The notes beneath the pieces were generated by a model. It was not told the DNA's origin and did not search any database. It saw nothing but the letters and a program-made list of their open reading frames with translations. Of a stretch of DNA of 64,000 bases, positions 1-13,600 are shown in pieces. Within the stretch, counting starts at the first letter, position 1; each line of letters opens with the position of its first letter. Origin of the DNA: Gymnorhina tibicen (lineage: Eukaryota; Chordata; Aves; Passeriformes; Artamidae); NCBI GenBank assembly GCA_013399875.1, contig VXAZ01008267.1, positions 1,383,141 through 1,447,140 of the forward strand, given 5' to 3'. The translations under genes were made by a program, and so were the position numbers.

Positions 1-192
1 GCATGGAAGCCGGTTCTGCAAAATCCCCCTGCCTGTAGTTTGTGAAATGTGCAAGGGCATCAGTGCGCTCCTGGGACAGCTCTCATGAGCTCCCAACAAA
101 ACACCGGAAAGCACCTAGGAAACACCTCATTGTGCTTTGAGGAGCTGAGGGCTTGCACGTTTCCTGGTTATTAACTGGACTGCCCGGCAGTG

Positions 193-287
193 TCATAGAA
201 ATCACAGAAATCGGGGAAATCAGAGAAAGTATTGGCTTGGAAGTGATCTTAAAGATCACCTAGTTCCAACACCATGCCATGGGGAAT
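193..287 (-). repeat. CR1 LINE 3'-end fragment
   Basis: Read on the plus strand: TCATAGAAATCACAGAAATC, a G-G-A-A-rich stretch, then GATCTTAAAGATCACCTAG and TTCCAACACCATGCCATGGG. This is the inverted 3' tail of an avian CR1 element, truncated to about 95 bp. Recognised by comparison with remembered CR1 consensus. Confidence 0.8.
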
Positions 288-3200
288 ATAAAACTGGTAA
301 AAAGGTTTTTTGGCAGCCTGAGATCACAAAAAACATTTGTGCTCTGGGGAGGGATGGGACCTCATTTCTTCACTCACAGCAGCTCATTTCACTAGCAGAA
401 AATTTCAAAAGAATCAGACCATCAAAGGGTCAACATTTTGTTGCTGCAATAGAAGCCCTCTCCTCCAACCAAAGCATTTTTCTCTTTTAACATATGTCTG
501 CCTTACAGGGTTGAATTTGGCTATAAACAGATATGAATCAACTTTCCACTGAAGTGTCTTGCATGGGAAAATGCACAGACATCAAGATGAAAGGGCTTCT
601 GAGGAAAGGCACATGTTCTGACATCTTACTCTGTCAGTGCCACACCACTTCTTGACCACTGGCCTCGGGGCCTTCTGGGGAGATCAAGGTACCATGACCC
701 ACGGCTCCTGGCCAGGCCACGCGCTCTGTCTCTAGAACACTAATTTTCAAACTACAGACACTGATAATTATTGGGGGCGGGGGTGAGAGAGAAGGCTCAG
801 ACAAGCAAATTTTATTCCTGCTGCTGCTTTTTAATGCTGCTGGCTGACCATTACTGGCAGGATACAGCAACCCAAAGTGCTAGCTTCTCCCACAAGCCTG
901 TTTTTATAATTTCAAAAGGAAAAAATAAATCGGAAAAGAAGTTGATTCTCTTCTAATAATGAATGGTCACTGCTTTGTGGCCCATAAAAGGCAGGGCTAT
1001 CTGCAGCACAGCAGGCACAAGGACTTGGCAGGAGCCACCAGGGCCCTTTATCTGTTTTCCCCTTTCAGAAGAAGGAAAGCTGCTGTTTTTCCCTTTCCTG
1101 TTTCTTTGCTTGGGGGAAATCTGTTACTTCCCTGAAGGTTTACATCCTGACCTATGTAAATCTTTGAACTGCTCTTTTTAGCATTTCCCTTAGGGAGGGT
1201 CCTCACTGAGAAACAAGGCTTCAGGAGCATGGGATAGCATTATTTATACATCTGACATTAGTAACCTATGAGGCAGTATTCATCAAAGAATTGCTTAGGT
1301 TTGTCCATGCTACAGTCACGCAGTGTAGCTCACAATATTGGATGATTTTCCTTAATTAAATCTCTTGCTACTGTTTAGAACAACAGCCTAAATATGCTAA
1401 TGTTGTCTGTCTGATTCCACTTGTTTTTTTAAAATAGGATTAATCCAGAACTGAGTATTGGTTTAGGTATACTTCTCACTGTATGATTTTTTTGGTATGT
1501 TGTTTGTTTGTTTGTTTGTTTTCTTTAAAGCAGGGCAAAAAATCCCTATATCTAAGAAAAAATACAAAAAAGAAGCTTTTTTATTAGCCTGTGACCATGG
1601 AGTAGCTCTACTTCAGGTCTTGTGCAGGTCCTGCAATCAACAGCAGCAGAAAGAAAAAGAAGGGGACTCTTGAGAAAGGGCAGCAAGGATTCCTGCATAC
1701 ATCTGAAAGCCCTGCAAAAGGAGGGTGCAAGGCGGGGTGAGCTTCAATTAGTAAGCAACTAAGAAAAGAACAGCTGCATGAAGAGAAAAACCTAATTGCT
1801 CTTTTCTGTTATTGGATATTCTGCATGTCAGTACAGCTACTCCTGGGAGCCACACCCAGGAGTTTTGGGAAGCACCTTACACTGGGCAACCTCTCTGGGC
1901 TTTGGTGTTGTCAGTGGCCAGCATCTTCTTCACCACCCCTGTGACCCTGTGCCAAGGTCACAGGTGCTGCTGCCCAAGCGCCATCTGCTTCCCCCTTCCG
2001 TCCCCTGCTCCTGGTTGCCTCCTCCTGCAGCGACAGACCAGCAGAAGCCCAGAGTGATGGTGAATATGTTGGGCCCCAGCCCAACATGGGCCTCGTCAGG
2101 GTGGCACTGCAATTCAGAGTGGGCTTTGTTTTAGGGAGATGCCAGTAACTTGTCAATCACCCTGAACTAGCTCTGAAGTGAAGGCATGCCACAAGTGCTG
2201 TTGGAGAGACATGTTTTCTCAGTGGGTTATAAATAATTGAATTCTGATGTTCAAGAAAGTCCTTTAGTTTCCTCTGTTTAAGCTCTCTGGGAGTTTTGCT
2301 GTTTTTCTCAGGCTCTCTGATTCCTAATCCTGTCAGTAAGCAATGGAGAAATAATCTTTCTGAAAATCTTTTGCTTTGGCACTGTTTTGGTTATTTCTAA
2401 TAGCATCTTCTTAATTACTCTTGTAGCAGTTGTACCTGGTCATCTCAAGGAGGCATTAGATATCTGGACCACGTATATCTTGCCCAGCATTAGCCATCAA
2501 CCACAGCAGTAGCTGCCTGCATCTGAACTTAATGTCGAGGTGCCCATCCTGCCAGAGATTTTTGTCAGCTGAGAAGTTGTAATCCACCTGGGCAAATCTT
2601 GTCAGCTACTTTAGGTAAGAGTAATTGCTTTCTGCATTTCATTAACTCTGATGACTCTAAAGGGTGCTTAGCTGCCAAGCTGGAATGTCAATGCACCTCA
2701 GAGGCACCTAAAGTCAGGTTAAGACTCATCTCTCTCTTATTACTCTGTTGTATACAACCACCTGATTGCTGACCCAAGCATTTTAAAATCTGAACCTCTA
2801 ATCTGCTGTATTTACTGCAGTTCATTTAAATGCTTGAGGATTGTTTGTTTGCTTAAAAAATGCTGAAGGGCAGTGCCAAATGCACCAAACAGCTCAAGCT
2901 TGCAATGTAGGAGAGGCAGTGGTGTGCAGAGTGGAGGCAGAGTGCCTCACTGCCAGTTTCAACAGTTCTATTTTAGATCTACAAAATATGCTACAGCATG
3001 GAGGAAGGTTGTGAAAGTCTCCAAGGGCTTGTGTTTATCACCTTGCTGCAGAGTGGCAGCTGGAAAGCTCCAGAAGAATGGCAGCAAAACACACTTCCAA
3101 TAATTCTTTATTAGTTCAGAGAGACTCGGGGCTCTGGTTACCCGTGCTTGTTCAGAAACAATCACTTCAGTGTCTTGGTAGAAGGGAACTCCCACTGCGT

Positions 3201-6200
3201 GGGGCTGTAGTATTGCTGTTGACATTGTTTGAAAGACAAAAGACGGTGTTTCCAATGTGCTGGGCTTTTTACTAAAAATGAGCAATGATCTGCCACCACG
3301 TCCTCTCTCTTGCTATCAAACCCGAACCCCACAGAGAACAAGGGAGCAAGACTATAGTCCAGTCATTGTTTCCTTTCCATGGGAAACTGGACTTTTCCAT
3401 CAGCCAAACAGCATTTGAACATCTCACATGACCGAATCAGACTTCCTTGCATCATGTGGCTGTGACCCAACCTTCAGCTGCAGAGAAAAGAGAGCAATCC
3501 CTGCCTCGGGGACACATCCAGAGGAGCAAATTGCCATCCTGGTTACACCTGCTCAGGTCTCTTTGCAGAGATGAATGACACTGGAATGCAAATGTGCCTC
3601 AGTGAGAAGAGAGGAAGAGGTGACTCACTGCCACTGGTGGTTCTGTAAGGACATCAAATGGACTAAATAGTTTTTGCTTGCAAACCGAATGTGATTCCTG
3701 GGAAACTCCGGCACCCACCATGGTGAGACCAGGCTCTTAGTGCCTGGTAGTAACAGCAGACTGATCAAACACAGCCTGACATTTTGCAGGGGTAGGAACT
3801 TGGCCACAGGAATTGTGAATGGTGGTTAGATTACCACTATAATCTCAGCGTCTTCTTCCAGATGCTGCTAATGTTTTGACAGGTACCTTCACTATTAATT
3901 CCTGAATAAATTTCATTCATCTCTTCATCTAACCACTGTTGCTGAAAGAAAAAATGTTTACACACGTCTTTTTGCTACATGTGAATTGATGTGTTAGTCC
4001 AGCCAGCAATGGCAAGACTCCTTAGTGCTACCTGCCTCTATTTTATAGACAAATCCTGTCCTCATGTCAGGCTATGATACTGGTGTAGAGTTTCTGTGAT
4101 GAATTGGTTCCTGTTTATGATCAAAGGTGGTAGTACTTACTGAGGGATATCCCAGATGAAAAACCCTATTTTTTATAAGAGGGCTGATGATTGGTACTGG
4201 CCTGGTCTGAGTACAGGTGTGTCACCCTCCTAAGAGCTGCCACATGGTAGGAGGAAGCTGTAATTCAAGGCATGAAGGTAAGCTACAGACAGGGAAAGGG
4301 CAGTGTAGGTTCACTGAAAGGCAGATAGTGCCACACTAATCCAGTGTCTTCCTTGGACAAGACAGATGATTTTCCCAGCAGATTTGCTCTGTTATGGCTT
4401 CAATAATGCATCTCCCATGGTGCCATACGAGAAGCATCAATTGAGAGAGGAGCTATATCAGAACTGAGACCTGCCAAAGCTAAAGGGGGATGAAACACAG
4501 GCTACTGAGGGGTGGAAGCACAAGACCCCAGGGCAGTCACTGGAAAGTCTTGTCAAGGATTGGTCTTTAATTAGTGGCCGCACATTCCAGCAGTGTGGGA
4601 AGGCCACTGTCAGTGCCATCAAGAACTCCAGACTGAGCTTTGTTAGGATGGGAGGTAGACAAGGATTTGGAACTGACCAACAATGTGTCCAGAAAGGCAT
4701 CTGCTGTGCCGCCAGTTCCTGCACCACCTGTGCTGGGCAGAGCATTCAGTGAACACAACCCGCACTGTCAGACCACTGCAGACATTTTGTGTGTTGATCC
4801 AAATACCTTTTACACTTTGGATACCGATAAAGCTTCCAGCTTTATCACCATGGGAGGATACCAGTGAGCCAAGAGCTGACAATGCTGCTGGCTGCAGAGG
4901 TCTCCCAGCCCCTGGCTTTCCCAACAGGTGTGTCTTAGAAGATGGAGCAGGACCTGCTGACTTCTTTTTTGAAAGTTGGGAATGCTCAGGTGATCACATA
5001 TGACATTACATGGTCACACTATAAATACAGAGAACCAAAGAAGGCCCAAGGGGTTTACACGTGTGTATGCTATATACAATGTGCAGAAATTGAGGTTTTA
5101 CATTGATAAATTGCATTTTCCCTCATGTATGTCACAGCACTAAGGATAGGAAGGAGTAAGAAGAAAAAAAAAACCATTGGTTTTGCTTATATTTTTGTAA
5201 TAACCCATACATTTGTCCAGGCATTGCAAGCAGCTCTTCATCAGGGTTTTACAAATGGGTTTCATTAGGGGTGAGATTCATTGCAGATGGAGTTCATTAG
5301 GGTTTACACATCGGTGGTTTAACCTTGTTTTCTGATCCTAAAATTTGCTTTTTGATCTTTCTTCAGCAACAGGTTAAGGTTAGGTGAAGGAAAAAGCATG
5401 GGACAATATAGGAATACCTTCTCTACATCACTTTAGCCAGAAAGGAATCCCCCTGCAAAAAGCTGTCAGTGATTTCTTATGTCCCAATAACCCAGTGAAA
5501 ATGCAGCGTCTAAAGGAAGCCTGGAGAAAATGGATTCTTTCCTGTATTAGTGGAAGCTGTCAGGCAATTACTGGCACAACCTTATGTTACCAAGCTCATT
5601 GGCACCTCCTTTCTCCTGAAGAGCAGCTCCTCTCTCCTGGTGCAGCTGGAGAACCTGTGCCCCATGGCTCACCGAGGGAAGCAGGCAGGCAGGGAGGCCT
5701 GTGGAGGACAGATGTGCAAAACACCACCTTATCTCTCTAATTTTCCAGTTCTGCTAATGTATTTCATCTACAAGGCAGTTGTCTGTCCGAAAACACATCC
5801 ATTCCCATGGTACCAAAATGTCCTAAAAGCTATTGTGAGCTAAAGGTTTATAAAAACACCTTTTATATTAAGGTAAGGCAAATGAGTGGGTTTTTGTTTT
5901 TAAAGTAATCTCCAGTTAATATAATTGTTGATTGCTGGATAGCCAATACAAACAAAAGCTAGACAAATGTTTTATTTAAACAAATTATGTCCTTTGTAGA
6001 ATAGCAGAGAAAGAAACAGATGTTTTATATACTGCAGAGGGTCTAGCATCTTCTACTCACCAGCAATAATATCTGTAGCTCATAGTCTATGAGTAAGAGC
6101 TCCCCTTTCCAGCGTCACCATCTGTTTCATATTTCCACTTTTCCCCTGGGACACCCAGTTTTGTCCTAGCAGCTGGACACAATAGAGTCCCAAAAGGCAG

Positions 6201-8635
6201 CAGGCAGCAGGCAGTGCTCTGCTGTGCCTGGGTCTGCAGTATTTGTGCATGTATTTATTTACAGTCTTCTCAGTATCTACTTACTGGTAGACCAAACTGT
6301 ACCAAGAACAGCTGACTTCATGAGATGACTTGTCTCTCTACAGAGATGCTTATTTGGGTCTCTTTCCACCTCCCAGTGACTGATTTTCATGGAACATGCA
6401 GGAATTTCATATCCTTGAGACTGCTGGTCTTCCATCCAACCTGCCTAGCAGGTTCAGAAATTGTTAGTGGGAGACAAACAGTGTGATCACATACACTATC
6501 TTTCTTAGCAAACCAGCCTAAAAATAAACAGTCTCAATGGAAATCCAAGGTCACCCACCTTCTGTTAGAGTGCTTTTGAAATTCTCTTGGGCTTGTTATT
6601 TTCAGATCTTGAACTTCTAGAAGCATGGGTGATAAATGCCTCTCTTTATCTAACATGGATATTCATCTGTTTAGGTAGCAATATCCCTCCTATCAGTGCC
6701 TTTCAGGTCGTCATTTACATTTGTCTCTGTTCTTGGGTAGCAGCTTGTCATTTATTTCTTCATCACTTCCAAAGCAGATCACTGAAATCTGCTCTAGCTG
6801 GAGTTGAGTATAAATGGCATCCCTTTGAGGTCCTGTCTTGTGTGGGATAGAGCAGCCGATCTTTTGTGGGTCATATTGGATAACATATATCACCATAAAT
6901 AAATATGAAACACAGAATCAGCAGCCAAATCCTACACAGTCTAATCTAGTTTTGAAATAAGGAAACTTTCTGGCCCCAAAGTTTTATTTATTTTTAAATT
7001 GTTGATTAATAGACCCAGAACAGACATCTGCATAAACACTTTCTGTTGGCCTAGAGAAGTATTTCAGTCAAAAAATAAAATTGCACCTACATTTAGCTAA
7101 ACTGTTCTCCAGATAATCTGGCAAATTACACAGTTTTATTCCACCTCCAAAATAGTTGTTATCTTGTATCCAGCGACCTGAAACATTCAGTAGGAAATGT
7201 GCATGTTTATACACAATTTACATATACTACTCCTCCTGACCCAGGGAGTCACCAGTGTTCACAAGCCACCCGGAACTGAAGATAGTATTTCCCATTAGAC
7301 CCTGTAGTCCTCTCCCTGAGCAACCTGCACTCAGACTTTCCCTTGCTTGCTGTATTCTGGGTTGTCTGCAGCCCTTCAGACTGTCTCTCCCCTACCTGAG
7401 GTGGTCACCCAAGTTCAGTACCAGGTTCATCATTTGTAAGGCACAGGCATCCCTTGTGCTGCTCTAATGCTGCACTAACAAAACCTTGGCTGAAGCAGTA
7501 TCCAACTCTGCCACATCTCTGGGAGTAAGAGGTAAGACACGGAGACAGGTCAGGAGCGAGCAGAAAGTATAGCAGACAGGTCCCACAAACACTCCCAGAC
7601 GGGAAAGTCTGTGAGAAAAGACACTTGCTTTGCACAGAGAAAAAGTAGAAGAGGAAGCGCATCCACCAACAGGCAAATGATACAACAAAGACAGCACTGG
7701 TCAAGTGCCTCTTTTTTTTTCCAATGAAGGACAAAAAGAAGCCACTTAATTTGCACAAAACAGACTGAACCTAGACTTGAGAGCAAACTTCCCTAGTGAA
7801 AATGAGCAACCACAGGGGAAAGGCTGGCCAGATAGAATTTAAAATTCCTACCTTTGGAATAGGGATGTTGCGGATGTTTTTAGGGATGCGACAGATGAAT
7901 ATCTGCTAGGGCTAGCCGAGGTATAAATGACCCTTAAGTATTGCAGAGGATTCAATAAAATAATATTTTCTGGATCCATTCCTATATTCCTTCGGTTTGT
8001 GTTCCTTCAGCTTTTCTATCCTAAGGAAGAAACAAACACAGAAAGTTGGATGTGCCATGATTTGTGTACAGGTATAGGGTAGTCCTTTAATGCTGAATTT
8101 CTAAAGACTGAAGATAAAAGGAAAAGAAAAGATAATGTAGAGAACAAAAAGGAATCTGAGAAACAGTGATAAAATCCTTAAGATATGGAATGACAACACA
8201 TTTAAGGAATTAGGAGTAAATTTAAAGAATAGTAATTAAGAAATTATGTATGTGAGAGCCTTGTCCTTCTGACACTAGATGGCTCTGCAACCCCGAGGAA
8301 AGCTTGCCTTTCTGGATGGCCTTCCTTTTACTTCGGAAAATAAAAACAGCAAACAGAAGCAACGAGTGGTGAGAATGCTTCCAGTCTGTCTTCATTAAAG
8401 AAGAGCAACATGGCAACTTCAGATCTTCTCTTCTAGATTAAGGAGTTGAATTATGCCAATGCATTTTGATTGCATATGCTTTGTGCTTCACAACAGCCTT
8501 TAAAATAATTTATTTAAGGTTATTTGACTTAGTGTGTAAAAGTATACATTGCATTGCTACATAAGCAGTATGAACTTGGATTACTTACAATACATGACAA
8601 AATAAGGTTTAACTACTTAGTAGAATACCATAGGA
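288..8635. other. intergenic stretch without recognised gene
   Basis: No ORF resembles a known protein, and short ORFs on both strands overlap with random composition. No RNA gene was recognised. It holds the GTTT microsatellite, a 9-bp-stem hairpin (1839-1863) and, at about 4295-4440, a patch that may be a very old CR1 fragment but is too eroded to claim firmly. The rest is unassigned. Confidence 0.6.
1499..1521. repeat. (GTTT)n microsatellite
   Basis: Five or more uninterrupted TTTG/GTTT units in a T-rich context. Confidence 0.9.
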
Positions 8636-10651
8636 TAAAGCCCTGGAGGGAAGGGGGCCCAAGGAAGCTGGATGATGTTCAAGGACCACCTCCTCCAAGC
8701 TCAGGAGTGATGCATCACAACAAAGTGGAAGTCAGGCAAAAAAGCCAAGAGGCCTGAATGGACAAACAAACATGTCCTGAACAAGCTCAAACAAAAAAAG
8801 AAAACCTACAGAGGGTGGCAGCAAGGGCAGGTAGCCTAGCATGAATACAGAGACATTGTCCAAGCAGCTAGGTATCAGGTTAAAAGAGCTAAAGCACTGG
8901 CAGAATTAAATCTGTGCAGGAGTGTCAAGGGTGACAAGAAAAGATTCTATAAATATGTGGGCAATAAAAGGAAGACTAGAGAGAACATGGGCAGACTCCA
9001 GAAGGAAGCTGAAGACTTGGTTACCCAATGACTTTTTTTGCCTCAGTCTTCACCAGCAAGTGCTCCAGCCCCGTCACCAAAGTTGCAGAAGGTGAAAGTA
9101 AGGGTTGGGAGAATGCAGAATCGCCTGCTGTAGGAGATCAGGTTCAAGGCCATCTAAGGAACCTGAAGGTGAAGAAGTCCATGGGACCTAATGACATTCA
9201 TCCTCATGTCCTAAAAAGGCAGATGAAGTTGCTATGCCACTATCTATCATATTTCATGAAGTCATGGCAGTTGGGTGAAATTATCACTGACTGGAAAAGA
9301 GGAAATATAACCCTAATTTTTAAAAAAGGAAAGACAGAAGACCTGGGGAACTACAGCAAGATCATGGAGGAAATCCTCCTGGAAACTGTGCTGAGGCACA
9401 TGGAAAATAATCAGATGATTGGTGATAGCTAACATGACCTTACTAAGGACAAATCAAGCCTGACAAATTTGATGGCCTTCTGTGATGGTGTTCCAGGACT
9501 GGTAAATAAGGGAACAGAGATTGACATCATTTACGTGGACTCGTACAAAGCATTTGACGGTCCTGCAGGACATCCTTGTCGCTAAACTGGAGATACATGA
9601 ATTTGATGGACAAAGCACTTGGTGGATAAGGAATTGGCTGGATGGTTGCATTTAGACTTGTGGTCAATGGCTCAGTGTTGAAGCGGAGACCAGTGACAAG
9701 CAGTATTCCTCAATCAGCATTGGGACTGGTGCTGTTTAACACCTTTGTCAGTGACATGGACAGTGGAACCATGCACCCTCAGCAAGTTCATTGGTAACAC
9801 CAAAGTGGGCAGTGTGGTCCATATGCTGGAGGGAAAGGATCCATAGGGATGCCATTCATATGGACCTAGACAGGCTTGTGAAGTGGCCTGTGTGAACCTC
9901 TTGAAGTTCAACAAGGCTAAGTGCAAGGTCCTGCACAAGGATCAGCACAAATACAGGCTGGGCAAATAAAGGATTGAGAAGAAACCCCAAGGAAGAAGAC
10001 TTGGGAGGTGCTGGTGGATGAGAGACTGGAACAGGAGCCAGCCCTGTGTGCTTGCACCCCAGAAAGCCAGTTGTATTCTGGGCTGCATCCAAAACAGTGT
10101 GGTGAACAGGGCAAGGGAGGAAATTCTGCCTCTCTACTCAGCTCTGGTGAGACCCCACCCGGAGTGCTGCATCCAGCTCTGGGGCCCCCAGCATAAGGAT
10201 ATGGACCTGTTGGAGCAATCCCAGAGGAGGCCACAAAGGACTGGAGCACCTCTCTATGAAGTCAGGCTGAGAGCATTGGGGTTATTTATCCTGGACAGAA
10301 GAAGACTCCAAAAAGACTCTGTAGAAACCTTCCAGTACTTAAAGGGAGCCTACAAGAAAACTGGAGAGGGACATTTGACAAGATCATGTAGGAATGAAAC
10401 AAGGGGCAATGGCTTCAAATAGAAAGAGGGTAATCTTAGATTAGATATTAGAAAGAAATTCACTGTGAGGGTGGTGGTTCACTGGCATAGGTTACCCAGA
10501 GAAGGTGTGGATGCCCCAACCCTGAAAGTGTTCAAGGGCAGGGCAGCCTGATCTAGTGGAAAATGTCCCTGCTCACTGCAAGGGGGTTGGAACCAGATGA
10601 CTTTTAAAGTCCCTTCTAATACAAACCATTCTGTGATTCTATGATTTTATG
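8636..10651 (+). mobile_element. CR1 LINE, 5'-truncated and decayed
   Basis: Non-LTR retrotransposon of the CR1 (chicken repeat 1) family, about 2 kb. Frames across it read conserved CR1 ORF2 pieces: MTFFASVFTSKCSSP, HLRNLKVKKSMGPNDIHPHV, SWQLGEIITDWKRGNIT, LIFKKGKTEDLGNY, then after frame breaks LYSALVRPHPECCIQLWGPQ and LRLDIRKKF. The 3' end has the CR1 signature TTCTGTGATTCTATGATTTT. The 5' endonuclease half is missing, as is usual for CR1 copies. Stops (for example at about 9430) and frameshifts break the ORF. The reverse transcriptase box usually reading F-A-D-D reads F-I-G-N near 9787, so the copy is inactive. Confidence 0.93.
9028..9432 (+). pseudogene. CR1 ORF2 remnant: N-terminal part of the reverse transcriptase
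   Basis: Longest open piece (134 codons) inside the CR1 element. It contains the linker before the reverse transcriptase and its first motifs (S-M-G-P-N-D-I-H-P, D-W-K-R-G-N-I-T-L-I-F-K-K-G). It ends at a stop where intact CR1 continues G-D-S-Q-H-G-F. It encodes no complete enzyme. Confidence 0.88.
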
Positions 10652-13600
10652 ACCATGTGCATCTTATATCATGGTTCATTATAGTACTGGAACATTGAAA
10701 CCTGTTAGTAAGAATCAGTAATTTAATATCAGGTATGGCCAATTTTACAGAAGGACACTGAGCAAGCAGTGAGTAGTACAAGAACACAAGGAGATCTGAA
10801 AGCAGTTTGGGTTTAGGGAACTTTAATAACCTGTTTTTGATACAAAATTTTTAAACAACCAACAATGCAGCTCCATAAATAAACACATTAATTGCAAAAA
10901 ATGTATATGCTTTTTCTTATTAAGCCTTTTACTTATATCAGAGGGGTAGAAGAAGATCCACTGAAGACAGAGTTTTCTATACTATGTTATAAAGCACGAG
11001 TACTCAGAAAAAGCATTAGCAGGAAGGTAATTTAGTTTATAAAGATTTGGGTTCACTTGGCACAGAGTCTGTCCTTATTTTAGCATGCTGTATTAAGCTA
11101 CTAAAAAAATTCCTTTGATTTTTGTCACTTTGCAATTATCTTTCTGTATTTTTGTTGGTCTCCTGTTTGGGAACTATGTCTTCATTAATCCATCCAAACC
11201 ACTGTTGCTAGGGAAGGTCACCTTCCTTTTCTTCTGTTCTTCCTTTGTCACTTCACTCTGAAAGCTGTCACTGGCTTCTTGTCAATTGGCGCATCATATC
11301 AGTTCTTCATTTTCTCATATTTAGGGGCTTATCTACTGTTTTCTCTATGCCTCCAAGTTGTGAGAGAAATTACACAACCCTGCATAAATGGCTTATTTTT
11401 TAGAAGCTTATTAAAGCTCGTAATGCAAATATTTGCTAATAACATGAATTACATGCATGAATGGCACCTGAATTGGTTTTTTACATTATGATTTACAAAT
11501 CAAAGTTGTTTCATTGCACTCCTTAGACTTCTGGTTGAGAGAGAAACATTTCTTCAGAGTGTGAGCTTTAAAATCTCTATGATAACCATATCCAGGTGGA
11601 GTTTATCTTCGTTTTATTCCTATTACCTGTTGCATTCTGCAATATCTATTAGTGATGACTTAATTAAAAAAGACTTTTGATGCTGTATATCAGAGTGAAG
11701 AAATGTGAAATAAAAGTCCAGGAGGAATCTCTATGAAGATGGTGTTTCTGAGCAGGCAGAAGGCACTGGAGGCGAGGCACGAGATAAGTGTTTGCGATGG
11801 TATGAGACTGTTATGGCTTCTCCAGAGTCTCCTTCATGCATCTGAATATGTACATTCGAGTATACAGACTCAAAGATCAAAGCCAGTGCCTTTTTTCCAT
11901 GGGCTGAGCACAACCTAACAGACAAGATGAAGGAAAGACCCTGCTTTACTGCCTTGAGCTCAGATGGTTCAGTATCCTGGAATACCGTGGTAATTATTGT
12001 GCACGAAAAATAATCCTGATCTGTAGCAACCCCAGAGTTTGGTGTGAAGTCTGAAGGCATATGCAAGGGAGAAGCAGCAGAGACCACTTTTTCCTCTGTA
12101 AGACAGAGGTAAGGGTAATGTACAGGTCTGTGTTCACATTTTATGAGAGACATTGCAGTTCATGAGAAAAGTGCAGAAGAGGGAAGCAGCAAGAGAGGAA
12201 GAACAGAAAAATGAAAGGTGGTTTGATTACGCTGAATTTACTTTCACAAGGAAAAAAATTTAAGGTCCGGAGACAGAGGAAGAGCTGGCAGCTGGAAGCC
12301 AAAGCCATACATGTCTGATCACAGTGTTTGATCAAGGGCAATTCTCAGGTGAATTCTCCACCTCTTGTTGACTTCATATGAGTGCTGGACCTCTTCCAGA
12401 AACTGCTGAGGCAGGAGCACTCTCGGGAGAAGAAATGGTCATGCAGAAAGAATGGAGGTGAACATGCATCATGACAGATCTTTGTTTGTCTGGGCTGTGC
12501 CAAGGGGTGCTGTGGGTGAGAGGGAGAACCCCCGCAGACCCCAGAGGCAGATGGCATGTCATATCCCACCTGCATGGGTGTATCAGTCCTCACATTGGTC
12601 ATCCTCTGACTCCATCCAAACACCACTCAGTGAAACCTGAGGCTCTCATACACGTATCAAGTCATTATAGTAAAATAATTACCGTCTCTGGCTGAGTAGC
12701 AAAGCCAAGCTGTTTACAAAAGAGTTGTGGAAGGTCCTTGAGGCATCATAGCCAATGCCTCCCACATACTAGGCAGGAAAGCCATCTGGACAGAGGGTAC
12801 ATGTCTGACCAAGAACCTGAGCTGGTGTGTGTAATGGTGGGTTGGCCATTTCCACACTGCCAGCACAGTGCACAGTGCTTCTCACTCCGTGTGGTGAAGG
12901 AGCCTGCAGCCTAATGGGAAAGGGAGCCTCTCCCATAGGCTGGACTAGCTAGTTTAGATTTTTCTTTTGAGTATGTAGCAGCTGTTACTTAGTGGTTTTT
13001 TCCTCCCGTTGGGCTTTTTTTGAATAAAAACTCTCTAACAACTCTGCATTTGAGAGCTGAGCCAGCTGCAGGTCCAGCTGAAGGCCAAACGGCTGGGACA
13101 AACCTCATTCTGTGCTGAGAGCTGAGGGAACAGAAACGCAGCAGGTTTGCTCTGAGTTAGGCTGTTCATATAAAGCTGCATGAACTTTCACACTTTATAG
13201 TATTTGTTATGATGTTTTTCAAAATGAACCACAGATGTTTTACTTTGTTGAGTTTTTTTATCCCTGGTTGAGTCACCTATTATCCAGGCTGCATCTGGGC
13301 AGCTCAAACAGGAGTCTCAATGAAGAAGTCCGAGAAAGAAAGTCAATATTTTATTTGATTTTTAGATGATCCTCTGCACATACCTAAAAACATAATGAAA
13401 TAAACATCATTTCTACTAAGGACATGGTGTAAAATGTTGGGAAGCAATGGATCCCATTCAAACTGCTGGTGTTTCCCATCACTTAAATTGAATCAGTGAG
13501 GATGAGTTAGGATTAAATTTTGTGTATAGCTTGCAGCTTTTCTTTAAATATTCTGCTCTGATTACAACATAGGAGTAGAGGAGATTGAAAAGTTTCTGAG

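Noticed and set aside
1839..1863. 9-bp-stem hairpin (ACTCCTGGG and CCCAGGAGT with a 7-base loop)
   Set aside because: Real as sequence, but short hairpins of this kind are expected by chance in 64 kb and nothing around it suggests a small RNA gene.
4295..4440. Possible very old CR1 fragment (plus strand)
   Set aside because: A few blocks, such as GTAGGTTCACTGAAAGGCAG, recall CR1, but the similarity is too weak and short to call by eye.
4458..4924. Possible processed pseudogene, because open frames on both strands cluster here
   Set aside because: No frame matches a protein I recognise, and there is no poly(A) tail or target-site duplication.
11731..12153. 140-codon minus-strand ORF
   Set aside because: No recognisable domain or homologue, and no supporting splice or regulatory signals.
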